Positions 26,036-34,956 of a DNA stretch of 52,502 bases are shown in pieces. Below the pieces are notes generated by a model. The model made no database searches and was not told where the DNA came from. It saw nothing but the letters and a program-made list of their open reading frames with translations. The position numbers and the translations under genes were made by a program. The DNA comes from Deltaproteobacteria bacterium (GTDB lineage: Bacteria; Desulfobacterota; DSM-4660; Desulfatiglandales; HGW-15), in assembly GCA_016930835.1 (NCBI GenBank), contig JAFGGA010000144.1, forward strand, positions 1 through 52,502, given 5' to 3'. The stretch's first letter is position 1. Each line of letters begins with the position of its first letter.

Positions 26036-26824
26036 ATGGCCTTTTTTGAAGTCAAAAATCTGTCTATATATTTTGGTGGCTTGGTTGCCCTTGACGGCAT
26101 ATCCTTTACATTGAATCAAGGGGAGATCTACGCCATCATTGGGCCCAACGGAGCAGGGAAGACCACGTTGTTTAACTGCATCAACGGTATTTATCATCCG
26201 AGCCATGGGGATATTCTTTTTAAGGGACAAAGCATTCGGGGGAAAAAACCAGACAAAGTGGCCAGGATGGGTATTGCGCGGACGTTTCAGAATATCGAGC
26301 TTTTTAACAATATGAACACCATGGAAAACATCATGCTGGGTCGTCATCTGCGTATGAAGACCGGCCTGTTCCGGGGGGCGTTCCTGTGGGGAAAAAGGTC
26401 ATTTGCCGGTTTGGAGGAAGTCGCGCATCGACGTAAGGTGGAAGAGATCATCGATTTCCTGGATCTTCAGTCAAGTCGCAACAAACTGGTCGGAGGTCTT
26501 CCATACGGGACCCAGAAACAGATTGAGCTTGCCAGGGCATTGGCCCTGGAACCGGAATTGCTCTTATTGGACGAGCCTTGTGCCGGCATGAACGCAGAAG
26601 AAAAGCAGGATATGATATTTTGGGTGAAAGATGTACAAGATGAACTAGGCGTGACGGTTCTGTTGATCGAACATGATATGCAGATGGTCATGGATATCTC
26701 CGACCGTATCTTGGTGATCAATTTCGGCCGACCCATCACTGAAGGAACACCCTCGGAGGTCCAGAGACACCCGGAGGTACTGAAGGCCTATCTTGGAGAG
26801 AATGAAGGTGTCTGTGCTGCTTGA
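26036..26824 (+). CDS. livG: LIV-type ABC transporter ATP-binding protein (LivG family)
   Basis: 262 residues from ATG 26036 (GGGGA eight bases upstream); an in-frame TTG at 26021 is discarded. Walker A is GPNGAGKTTLFNCI, the Q-loop region is GIARTFQNIELF, and the signature position is LPYGTQKQIELARAL, the LivG variant. Walker B is LLLLDEPCAGMN and the H-loop is LIEHDMQMVM. It hydrolyses ATP to drive import together with LivF. Its 3' end overlaps the livF start by 23 bp, so translation is likely coupled. Confidence 0.94.
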   Translation: MAFFEVKNLSIYFGGLVALDGISFTLNQGEIYAIIGPNGAGKTTLFNCINGIYHPSHGDILFKGQSIRGKKPDKVARMGIARTFQNIELFNNMNTMENIMLGRHLRMKTGLFRGAFLWGKRSFAGLEEVAHRRKVEEIIDFLDLQSSRNKLVGGLPYGTQKQIELARALALEPELLLLDEPCAGMNAEEKQDMIFWVKDVQDELGVTVLLIEHDMQMVMDISDRILVINFGRPITEGTPSEVQRHPEVLKAYLGENEGVCAA

Positions 26825-27584
26825 AATAAAGAATATTGAGACATATTACGATTTGATCTACGCCATTCGTGGGGCTTCTCTGACAGTGGAAGAAAGGACC
26901 ATCACTGCTATACTGGGAAATAATGGCGCAGGCAAATCCACATTGCTCAAAACCGTAATGGGACTGATTGAGGATCAACCGGATAAAGGTACGATAGAAT
27001 TTATGGGAACGCGCATTGACGGTATGGATACGGATAAGATTGTACGCATGGGAATCACATATGTCCCCGAAGGACGTGAGGTATTCCCGGAATTGTCCGT
27101 CCGTGAGAACCTAATGATGGGCGCCTATACACGCCATAACAAGCATGAAATAGAAGAAGATTTTCAAAGAATCTTCCAATTTTTTCCCGTATTAAAAAAA
27201 AGGATTAGCCAATGGGCCGGAACCCTTTCCGGTGGGGAACAACAGATGTTGGCCATCGGTCGAGCCATGATGAGCCGTCCCCGTTTGCTCCTGTTGGATG
27301 AGCCATCCCTTGGGCTATCACCGATTTTGGTAAAAGACATCTTTGAGATCATTAAGACCATCAATCAAGAAGGGGTTACAATCTTATTGGTGGAGCAGAA
27401 TGCCAGAATGGCCTTGAGTTATTCAAATACGGGATTGATATTAGAGAATGGGCGCTTTGTCATGAAGGGGAAATGTTGCGATCTTATGGAAGACAAGGAT
27501 GTGAGAGAATTCTATATGGGTGTGCGCTCGGAGGCGTCCGCAAAGGGATATCAGCGATGGAAGCGGAAGAAGGCGTGGAGATGA
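26802..27584 (+). CDS. livF: LIV-type ABC transporter ATP-binding protein (LivF family)
   Basis: 260 residues from ATG 26802; GTG 26814 is an alternative closer to the usual LivF start. Walker A is GNNGAGKSTLLKTV, the signature LSGGEQQMLAIGRAMM, Walker B LLLLDEPSLGLSP and the H-loop LLVEQNARMAL. The basic C-terminal extension (about 20 residues, KGYQRWKRKKAW) goes beyond classic LivF. I recall similar tails in LivF proteins coded next to acyl-CoA ligases. Together with context this suggests a carboxylate-type importer. Confidence 0.93.
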   Translation: MKVSVLLEIKNIETYYDLIYAIRGASLTVEERTITAILGNNGAGKSTLLKTVMGLIEDQPDKGTIEFMGTRIDGMDTDKIVRMGITYVPEGREVFPELSVRENLMMGAYTRHNKHEIEEDFQRIFQFFPVLKKRISQWAGTLSGGEQQMLAIGRAMMSRPRLLLLDEPSLGLSPILVKDIFEIIKTINQEGVTILLVEQNARMALSYSNTGLILENGRFVMKGKCCDLMEDKDVREFYMGVRSEASAKGYQRWKRKKAWR

Positions 27585-27685
27585 GGAAGGAAGGCTTAAG
27601 GCTCATGGTGCAAGGTTAGCAAAAATGAAATTAATGGTTTAACAAGCCCTGGGCCTAATTCCCATATTTAAAATATTCATTCAAT

Positions 27686-29503
27686 ATGGTTAACATCATG
27701 TCCGAAGATCAAAACAAAACCATTCCCGTCAAGTTCAAAGAGGCCGTGGCCAAATGGGGCGACAGGGTCGCCATGAGGAAAAAAGAATACGGCTTGTGGC
27801 ACGATATCTCTTGGAATGAATATTACGATAAAGCCAAGAATGTTGCTTATGGTCTGATGGCCATGGGATTTGAAAAGGGTGAGGGTGGAGCTATTATCGG
27901 AGAAAATTCACCGGAATGGGTGTATGCCTATATCGGTATTCAATGCTGCGGTGGTGTGGCCACAGGTGTTTATGCCACCAATGCCTGGCAGCAGGTGGAA
28001 TATGTGGTTAACCATTGTGAGGCCAAGTATTTTTTCCTAGAAAATGAAGAGCAGCTGGATAAATGGCTTCATTTTAGAGATAATGCGCCCAACCTGAAGA
28101 AGGTCATTGTGTGGGACATGGAGGGATTAAGGCATTTTAAAGACCCCATGGTCATGACCTTAGAAGAATTATTTAAGCTGGGTCAGGATTTCTCACAAAA
28201 AAATCTGGCATTGTTGGGTGAACGTATAGCACAAATTGCCCCGGATGACACGTCCATGCTCATTTATACATCGGGTACCACAGGCCCTCCCAAAGGTGCC
28301 ATGCTAACGCATCGAAACGGCGTCTGGATGGGATGGGCCATTACGCAGATGAATCCCGTGTACCTGGATGATGAAATCATGTCTTTCCTGCCCTTGTGCC
28401 ATATTTTTGAGCAGCTGTTTACGATCCTCCTACATTATCAAATCGGTCATATTGTCAATTTTGTTGAGAGCCTGGATACCATCACGGAGAATATGACGGA
28501 GATTTCTCCAACGGTCGGTCACGCCGTTCCGCGTATTTGGGAAAAATATTATTCTTCCATTTTGATACGCATGTCGGACGCCACGTGGTTCAAAAAATTG
28601 GTTTTTTTTACGGCCCTTAATATTGGGAAAAAGCGGGCCAAATTGAGGATGGATTTTAGACCCGTACCCATCACACTCGAATTACTTTACAAGGTGGCTT
28701 ACTTTGTCGTGTTTCGTAAGCTCAAGGAGAGGATGGGCTTTGATCGGATAAGGGTCGCCTATTCAGGTGCGGCGCCCATTGCGCCGGAAATCCTCCATGG
28801 GTTCCAGTCCATGGGTATAAATTTAGTAGAAGGCTACGGACAGACCGAAGGGACTGGCGTTACCACCACCGCAAAACTAGGCCGGGTCAAATTCGGCACA
28901 GTGGGTGAACCCCTTCCAGGTATCCAACTGAAGATTGCCGATGATGGCGAGATCCTGGTGAAGTCTCCTGGTGTGTTTAAAGGCTATTATAATAATCCGG
29001 AGGCCACGGAGGAGACCATTATCGATGGGTGGCTCCATTCCGGCGACGTGGGCGAAATGGATGAAGACGGATATTTGAGGATAACCGACCGGAAGAAAGA
29101 TATTATCGTAACGGCCGGTGGTAAAAATATTACCCCCCAATTTATTGAAAATAAGCTCAAGGCAAGTCTATATATTAATGATGCGGTCGTTATTGGTGAT
29201 CGGCGTAAATATCTGACCTGCCTGATCATGATTGATGAAGATAACGTCGTTAAATATGCCCAGGACCATAAGGTCCAATTCTCCACCTATAAAGACCTGA
29301 CCCAAAATCCTGAGATCAAGGGGTTGATAGGCAAGGAAGTCAAGGCGGTTAATGAAGCCCTCTCCCGTGTGGAGCAGGTCAAAAAATTTACGATCTTACC
29401 TAAGAAACTTTATGAAGAAGATGGTGAAGTCACCCCCACCATGAAAGTGAAACGAAAATTTATCAACGATGCCTTTGGTGATCTGATCGAGGCGATGTAC
29501 TGA
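27686..29503 (+). CDS. Long-chain acyl-CoA synthetase (AMP-forming)
   Basis: 605 residues. ATP-dependent CoA ligase of the ANL superfamily, long-chain type: the P-loop MLIYTSGTTGPPKGAMLTHR (191-210, K203), GYGQTEGT (A5), WLHSGDVGEMDEDGYLRITD (A7/A8) and GGKNITPQFIENKLK. It would activate imported fatty acids to acyl-CoA for the dehydrogenases. M1 at 27686 and M5 at 27698 are both possible; neither has a strong ribosome site. Its position straight after the transporter fits vectorial uptake and activation. Chain length cannot be decided. Confidence 0.92.
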   Translation: MVNIMSEDQNKTIPVKFKEAVAKWGDRVAMRKKEYGLWHDISWNEYYDKAKNVAYGLMAMGFEKGEGGAIIGENSPEWVYAYIGIQCCGGVATGVYATNAWQQVEYVVNHCEAKYFFLENEEQLDKWLHFRDNAPNLKKVIVWDMEGLRHFKDPMVMTLEELFKLGQDFSQKNLALLGERIAQIAPDDTSMLIYTSGTTGPPKGAMLTHRNGVWMGWAITQMNPVYLDDEIMSFLPLCHIFEQLFTILLHYQIGHIVNFVESLDTITENMTEISPTVGHAVPRIWEKYYSSILIRMSDATWFKKLVFFTALNIGKKRAKLRMDFRPVPITLELLYKVAYFVVFRKLKERMGFDRIRVAYSGAAPIAPEILHGFQSMGINLVEGYGQTEGTGVTTTAKLGRVKFGTVGEPLPGIQLKIADDGEILVKSPGVFKGYYNNPEATEETIIDGWLHSGDVGEMDEDGYLRITDRKKDIIVTAGGKNITPQFIENKLKASLYINDAVVIGDRRKYLTCLIMIDEDNVVKYAQDHKVQFSTYKDLTQNPEIKGLIGKEVKAVNEALSRVEQVKKFTILPKKLYEEDGEVTPTMKVKRKFINDAFGDLIEAMY

Positions 29504-29551
29504 ACACTCATGAAAAGTAAGCGATTTTGAATGAATGGAGTCGCAATCTAA

Positions 29552-30886
29552 ATGAAGAAATTAGCTGTCGCGATTGTTCAATATGAAAAACCTTTGGAAT
29601 CCGTCAGGCGGGTCGTAGCCCTTTCCAATGGCTTGGATCAATTAAAACCTCACTCAAAGGTCTTCATCAAGCCCAACATTGTATTCTGGGCGCGAACCGC
29701 GGTATTTCCAAAGTGGGGGGTGATTACCACGTCCCGAGTGGTGGAAGACATGGTGGTATTGCTCAAGGAGCGGGGTATTGATGACATCACCATCAGCGAC
29801 GGAATGGTGGTGGAACCGAATGATACCGAGACCCCCGCCCACGCATTTGAGAGCCTGGGATATGCGAAGCTGAAAAAACGATATGGGGTTCGATTTTTCC
29901 CCATGATGGCGCATCCCTTTGAAAAGGTAGACCTGGGTGACGGGGTGGTCCTTAATTTTAATGAAGATATCCTCCACAGTGATTTCATCGTCAATCTGCC
30001 GGTTTTAAAGACCCATAGCCAGACCGTGGTCAGTCTGGGGATCAAGAACCTTAAGGGAACCATTGATATCGCCTCACGCAAGAAATGCCACAATGCCGAT
30101 CCCGGAAAGGACTTACACTATATGGTGGCCAGGTTAGCGGATAAAATGCCGTCCATGCTGACCCTTATCGACGGTATTTATTCCAATGAAAGAGGGCCGG
30201 GATTTGACGGCCATATACACAGGACCAATCTGCTGGTGGCCTCATCCGATGTCCTGGCCGCTGATATGGTCGGGGCCCAATTACTCGGCCAGGACCCAAT
30301 GGATGTCCCTCATCTAGTCTATGCGGCCAAGAATCGAAAACGGCCGTTGGACATGTCTGATATTGAAGTGAAAGGTGAAACGATTGAGGATCTTGCCAAA
30401 CACCGTGAAACCACGTTTGAATTCTCGCAGGCCGATGATGGCTCGTGGCTGCCCGCGCCTCTGGTCAAGAAAGGCATGAAAGGCATATCCTATCGCCGCT
30501 TCGACCTGAGTCTCTGTACTTATTGCGTGGAGGCCTATAGTCGTATTTTGGCCGCAGTTATAGACGCGTGGCGAAAGGGTCAGCGATGGGACAAGGTTGA
30601 AATCCTTTCCGGCAAATCCATGAAGCCGACCCCCGGCATGAAAAAAACCATCTTACTCGGGAAATGTATCTACCAAGCGAATAAGGACAATCCGGCCATT
30701 GAAGAAATGATCGCCGTTAAAGGCTGCCCGCCAAAAGCCGAAAATATCGTCAAAGCGCTTGAACAAGCCGGCATCAAGATCAATCCTGTGCTCATTCAAG
30801 ATCCAGCCTTTCTACCCGAGCTTCTCATGAAACAATATCAGGATCGCCCTGATTTTGACGAGCAATTTTACATGGTGGGAGAATAA
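29552..30886 (+). CDS. DUF362 family protein, possible iron-sulfur protein
   Basis: 444 residues of the DUF362 family. Recognisable blocks: VFIKPNIVFW near the N-terminus, TTSRVVEDMVVLLKERGIDDITISDG, NLPVLKTHSQTVVSLGIKNLKG and the ADMVGAQLLGQDP segment. The C-terminal part has a CxxC pair (C322, C325 in SLCTYCVEAY) plus C372 and C392, spaced as a possible [4Fe-4S] site. The biochemical role of this family is not settled. DUF362 genes commonly sit in beta-oxidation operons of sulfate reducers, so an electron-transfer or assembly function is a reasonable guess only. No signal peptide is seen, so it is probably cytoplasmic. The next gene starts right after its stop. Confidence 0.85.
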   Translation: MKKLAVAIVQYEKPLESVRRVVALSNGLDQLKPHSKVFIKPNIVFWARTAVFPKWGVITTSRVVEDMVVLLKERGIDDITISDGMVVEPNDTETPAHAFESLGYAKLKKRYGVRFFPMMAHPFEKVDLGDGVVLNFNEDILHSDFIVNLPVLKTHSQTVVSLGIKNLKGTIDIASRKKCHNADPGKDLHYMVARLADKMPSMLTLIDGIYSNERGPGFDGHIHRTNLLVASSDVLAADMVGAQLLGQDPMDVPHLVYAAKNRKRPLDMSDIEVKGETIEDLAKHRETTFEFSQADDGSWLPAPLVKKGMKGISYRRFDLSLCTYCVEAYSRILAAVIDAWRKGQRWDKVEILSGKSMKPTPGMKKTILLGKCIYQANKDNPAIEEMIAVKGCPPKAENIVKALEQAGIKINPVLIQDPAFLPELLMKQYQDRPDFDEQFYMVGE

Positions 30887-31348
30887 ATGCTTACAAGACC
30901 TTGGCAACGACATTATCATTTTGACGTTACCACCCCAATTCGTTATCCCAGGGTCCCCAACCGAGAATTTTTGCAGGCATCTGCAAAGGCATTCCCTGAT
31001 AAAACGGCCTTACATTTTTTCGGGACTGCAATGACCTTTTGGGATCTCAGGATACATATCCTTCCTATGACCAACGCCCTTGGGTCCCTAGGCGTCCAAA
31101 AGGGCGACCGAGTCGATATCCATCTTCCCACACGCCCTCAATTGGTTGTTGCCCCCAAAGCGGTGGTATCCTTGGGCGGCATTGTGGTTGACCTCAATCC
31201 CATGTACACGGCGGAAGAACCCAATGCCTTGGTTACTACGAATACGGGAATTTCAACCTTCATTACATTGGATACGGTCCTTTCCAATATTCGTGTTTTG
31301 GACCGAGTTGAACCGATAATACCTTTTGAAAAGGGAGTCATCACATGA
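30887..31348 (+). pseudogene. Truncated AMP-dependent acyl-CoA synthetase (N-terminal fragment)
   Basis: 153 codons. The first ~130 match the N-terminus of FadD-type ligases: RPWQRHYHFDV, FLQASAKAFPDKTALHFFG, LGVQKGDRVDIHLPTRPQ and GGIVVDLNPMYTAEE. Everything with catalytic motifs (P-loop, A5, A7, A8) is missing, and full-length relatives have about 500-560 residues. It starts at the base after the DUF362 stop and ends in an ATGA overlap with the next gene, so operon spacing is intact. The last ~12 residues (IIPFEKGVIT) may be the original C-terminus joined by an in-frame deletion. It cannot be an active ligase. It is either decaying or kept for translational coupling. Confidence 0.75.
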
Positions 31349-33474
31349 AGACAGATTATAGGACGATCAACGTGGAAGTGATAGAGGGTGTTGTCATTCT
31401 CACCTTAAACAACCCGCCCGTTAACCAATTGTCTCCCGCTTTTGCTGAGGAATTGAGGGCGGCCGTTGAAGATGCCTTTGGGGATGAAGCCATCAAGGCC
31501 CTTGTTTTAACCGGGACAGGGGCGAATTTTATTGCCGGGGCGGATATCACAAGACTTCAGACCGTGAAGACCCGTGATGATGTATTTCCCATGGCCTTGG
31601 AATTCGCCCAATTTCTCAATAAGGTTGAGACCGGTCCTAAACCGGTTATCGCCGCCATTAACGGGAACTGCCTGGGAGGAGGCCTGGAAACCGCCATGGC
31701 ATGTCATTATCGGGTGGCTGTTAAGGACGCGAATCTGGGTCAGCCTGAGGTACAGATCGGGCTTATTCCGGGTGCTGGCGGCACACAAAGGTTACCGCGC
31801 CTTATCGGTCTGCTCAATGCCATAGAGATGATCACCACGGGTAATCCCATCAAAGCGGAGAAGGCGTTTTCCCGAGGACTGGTGGATGAGGTTGTAGAAC
31901 CCGAAAAGCTTATCGAAACCGCGCTAAAGGCGGCGAAGCGTTTTATTTCGGGCCGATTGAGTGTCAAATTAAGGATGACACGTAGCCTTAATTACCGTCT
32001 TCCCAGTGCCGCTGAGAAAAAACCCTTTTTGGGTTATGCCAAGATGATGACGGCCATGAAGGCAAAAGGTTATATAGCGCCTTTGAAGGCTATCGAAGCC
32101 TTTGAAAAGGGTCTTGGTTTTGATATTGAGAAGGATATTGAGACGGAAGTGGGCCTGTTTGCTGATTGCGCCCTATCCGAAGTGGCCAAGAACCTGATCG
32201 ATATCTTCCTCAACACCCGTTCGGCGGGCAGACTTCCCCGTATCGAAGGCATTCAACCGGCCAAGATCAAAAAGGTGGCCATGTTGGGCGGCGGGGTCAT
32301 GGGTTCCGGGATCGTGAATCTATTACTAAAGGGAAGATTTGAGGCCGTGCTTTGGGATATCAATGACCAGGCCATTGAGAAGGGTGTAGCCACTGTAAAA
32401 AAGACCTTTGCCTATCCCATCAAGAAGAAAAAGATGACCCAGGCCGATCTTGACCACATGATCAAGGATCAATTGACCACCACCACTTCGTTGGATGACC
32501 TGAAGGATGTGGATCTGGTGATAGAGGCTGTCTTGGAAGACATGAGGATCAAGCAGGACATCTGGAAAAGGTTAGAGAGTATCTGCGGACCGGATACGGT
32601 CTTCGCCACCAACACATCGGCCCTACCCATCACGGAGATGGCTTCTGTTTTAAGTGATCCGGGACGGATGATCGGACTGCACTTTTTCAATCCTGCTGAG
32701 CGAATGCAACTATTAGAGATTATTTGTGCTGAAAAGACATCCAACCAAACCCTGGCCACGAGTGTGGCCTTTGCACGCGCCATTAAAAAGATCCCCATAG
32801 TAGTCAATGATGGGCCGGGATTCTACGTGTCCAGACAGCTCGGCGGGCTTTTTGGCGGCGCTGTCTATCTCATGGCGGACGGTGTAAGTGCCAAAACCAT
32901 TGAAGATGCCATGTTGGAGTTCGGGATGCCTATGGGACCTGCCACGTTATCGGATTTAACGGGTATTGATATCAATTACCATGTGAATAAGACCTTTGAA
33001 CGAGCATTGGGCGAACGGTATAAGGTTCACCCATTGACTGAGGCCATCTATCGAACCGGCTGTTATGGAAGAAAGACAGGTGCCGGATTCATGGACTATA
33101 GTGTGGATCCGCCTGTTCCCAACCCAAAGGTCGTTGATGTGATCACGGCATATCTGAAAGACAATCAGGTGGCCCCAAAAAAGATGTCTGAGCAAGAGAT
33201 TATTGATGTAATGCTTGCGCTTGGCATTAATGAAGCCGCCCTCATGATGGAAGAGGGTATTTGTGACCGGCCCCAGGATATGGACCTGGCCATGATTTAC
33301 GGCACGGGATTTCCTCCTTATCGGGGCGGCATCTTTAAATACGCCGATGCATGGGGAATTAAAAATGTCTATGAAAAATTAAAAGCGTTTGAAAAACAAT
33401 ACGGGCCGCGCTTTAAACCAGCGGATATGATCAAGGAAATGGCCGAGTCCGGAAAGCGGTTTTATCCGGCTTAA
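31345..33474 (+). CDS. fadJ: Bifunctional enoyl-CoA hydratase / 3-hydroxyacyl-CoA dehydrogenase (FadB/FadJ type)
   Basis: 709 residues, the usual length. Residues 1-200 are crotonase-like, with oxyanion segments NFIAGADITRL and AINGNCLGGGLETAMAC and both catalytic glutamates E115 and E135 (LGQPEVQIGLIPGAGG). From ~305, the NAD-binding domain has GGGVMG (315-320) and VLWDIN. The 3-hydroxyacyl-CoA dehydrogenase signature contains catalytic H446 in GLHFFNP and VVNDGPGFYVSR. The C-terminal helical domain ends with GTGFPPYRGGIFKYAD. It hydrates 2-enoyl-CoA and oxidises the S-3-hydroxyacyl-CoA with NAD. Its ATG overlaps the stop of the preceding fragment. With the thiolase 86 bp downstream it forms the core beta-oxidation pair. 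Confidence 0.95.
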   Translation: MKTDYRTINVEVIEGVVILTLNNPPVNQLSPAFAEELRAAVEDAFGDEAIKALVLTGTGANFIAGADITRLQTVKTRDDVFPMALEFAQFLNKVETGPKPVIAAINGNCLGGGLETAMACHYRVAVKDANLGQPEVQIGLIPGAGGTQRLPRLIGLLNAIEMITTGNPIKAEKAFSRGLVDEVVEPEKLIETALKAAKRFISGRLSVKLRMTRSLNYRLPSAAEKKPFLGYAKMMTAMKAKGYIAPLKAIEAFEKGLGFDIEKDIETEVGLFADCALSEVAKNLIDIFLNTRSAGRLPRIEGIQPAKIKKVAMLGGGVMGSGIVNLLLKGRFEAVLWDINDQAIEKGVATVKKTFAYPIKKKKMTQADLDHMIKDQLTTTTSLDDLKDVDLVIEAVLEDMRIKQDIWKRLESICGPDTVFATNTSALPITEMASVLSDPGRMIGLHFFNPAERMQLLEIICAEKTSNQTLATSVAFARAIKKIPIVVNDGPGFYVSRQLGGLFGGAVYLMADGVSAKTIEDAMLEFGMPMGPATLSDLTGIDINYHVNKTFERALGERYKVHPLTEAIYRTGCYGRKTGAGFMDYSVDPPVPNPKVVDVITAYLKDNQVAPKKMSEQEIIDVMLALGINEAALMMEEGICDRPQDMDLAMIYGTGFPPYRGGIFKYADAWGIKNVYEKLKAFEKQYGPRFKPADMIKEMAESGKRFYPA

Positions 33475-33560
33475 ATGATTTCACCACAGGGGCATAGAGG
33501 ATACTGAGATAATGATTTTGATTATTCAGATTATATCAATCAAAAAATGGAGGCATAGTC

Positions 33561-34772
33561 ATGAAAGAAGTCGTAATTGCAGGATACTTAAGGACGGCCC
33601 AATCCCGCTCCAGGCCCAATGATCCGGCCAGGGATTGGTTCTGCAACATGAGAGCGGATGAATTGTTGAATGAAATATTACCGGAGGTCGTCAAACGCAC
33701 GGGAATAGAACCAAAAGAGATCGATGATTTTCTGCTCGGGTGTGCGACGGCTGTGGGAGAGCAGTGGGCGTACGGCGCACGAACCCCTATTTTTATGGCG
33801 AACTTTCCGGAGACCATCCCTGCCAAGTTTATTGATCAACAATGCGGTTCATCCATGGGGGCCATTCATGTGGGATTCATGGAAATCGTTCAGGAGTATG
33901 CAGACATCGTTCTAACAGCCGGTTTTGAACATATGACCCGAATACCCATGGGTGGAGTTACCCAGGATAGAGGGCTTGTGGCCCCGAACCTGGCCCTTTA
34001 CACGGACCCTAAATATAGGCACTGGGATATGATGACCGTTGTGAATATGGGGTTAACGGCCGAAAAGCTTTTTACTCAAACCGATTTCACAAAAGAGGAT
34101 ATGGATAAATGGGGAGTCCGTTCCCACAACCTCGCATCTAAGGCCCAGAAAGAGGGATTTTTCGATGGCGAGATCATGCCCATTAAGGCGCCGCAGGCGG
34201 ATGGCACCATGATGACCGTGGACAAAGACCAGGCGGTACGGGACGATGCGACTGTGGAAGGCATGGGGGAGCTTAAGCCTGCCTTTAAAAAGGATGGGGT
34301 CATTACGGCCGGTAATTCATCGCCCCTTAATGCAGCGGCCACAAGTATGGTGCTCATGTCCAAAGAGACCGCTAAGAAGAAGGGCATCAAGCCCCTTGCC
34401 ACCATTCGTTCCATCGGGTTTGCCGGTGTGGACCCCACCATCATGGGCGCCGGACCCGTCCCGGCGAGTAAAATGGCCTTGGAAAAGGCCGGTCTTAAGG
34501 CGTCGGAGATTGATTTCTGGGAGATCAATGAAGCCTTTTGTATCGTAGCGCTCAATTGCATCAAAGAGCTTGGATTGGATCCTGAAAAGGTCAATGTCAT
34601 GGGTGGAGGCACCGCCATTGGTCATCCACTGGGTGCGACCGGGATTCGTTTGACCGGAACCCTGGCCCGTATTCTGAATCTCAAAGGCGGGCGTTATGGT
34701 TGTGCGAATGCCTGTGTCGGCGGCGGGCAAGGTGTAGCGACCATTATTGAGAGGGAAAATTACGACTGGTAG
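33561..34772 (+). CDS. Acetyl-CoA acyltransferase / thiolase
   Basis: 403 residues, usual length. The nucleophile is C95 in DQQCGSSMGA. NEAF lies near 335, the catalytic His is H355 in GGGTAIGHPLGATG, and the second catalytic Cys is C385 in NACVGGGQG. It cleaves 3-ketoacyl-CoA with CoA to acetyl-CoA and a shortened acyl-CoA. A GGAGG site precedes the ATG. The N-terminus (AGYLRTAQSRSRPNDPARD) is slightly unusual but conserved in shape. It is the partner of the FadB/FadJ-type protein. Confidence 0.94.
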   Translation: MKEVVIAGYLRTAQSRSRPNDPARDWFCNMRADELLNEILPEVVKRTGIEPKEIDDFLLGCATAVGEQWAYGARTPIFMANFPETIPAKFIDQQCGSSMGAIHVGFMEIVQEYADIVLTAGFEHMTRIPMGGVTQDRGLVAPNLALYTDPKYRHWDMMTVVNMGLTAEKLFTQTDFTKEDMDKWGVRSHNLASKAQKEGFFDGEIMPIKAPQADGTMMTVDKDQAVRDDATVEGMGELKPAFKKDGVITAGNSSPLNAAATSMVLMSKETAKKKGIKPLATIRSIGFAGVDPTIMGAGPVPASKMALEKAGLKASEIDFWEINEAFCIVALNCIKELGLDPEKVNVMGGGTAIGHPLGATGIRLTGTLARILNLKGGRYGCANACVGGGQGVATIIERENYDW

Positions 34773-34782
34773 TTTAGGTTGG

Positions 34783-34846
34783 TTCCACCCTAAAACCCTT
34801 TCAATTCCCTCCTCCTTAATAGGGGAGGGCTAGGGTGGGGGTGGAA
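34783..34846. repeat. GC-rich inverted repeat after the thiolase gene
   Basis: Outer arms TTCCACC (34783-34789) and GGTGGAA (34840-34846) enclose an inner CCCTCC/GGGGAGGG hairpin. It may stabilise or partly end the mRNA before the short-chain dehydrogenase gene. Confidence 0.5.
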
Positions 34847-34956
34847 AAGCCTGGCCCCCCGCGAGGGGAGGGGCTTAGTGGATGGGCAATAACTACTGAA
34901 TTTTTGATGTTGAATAGATATGCGTTAGAAAAGGATTACCAAAAAGGTAAGTAGCC

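Noticed and set aside
34076-34618. 180-codon minus-strand frame inside the thiolase gene
   Set aside because: Shadow of thiolase codons; low-complexity composition and no ribosome site.
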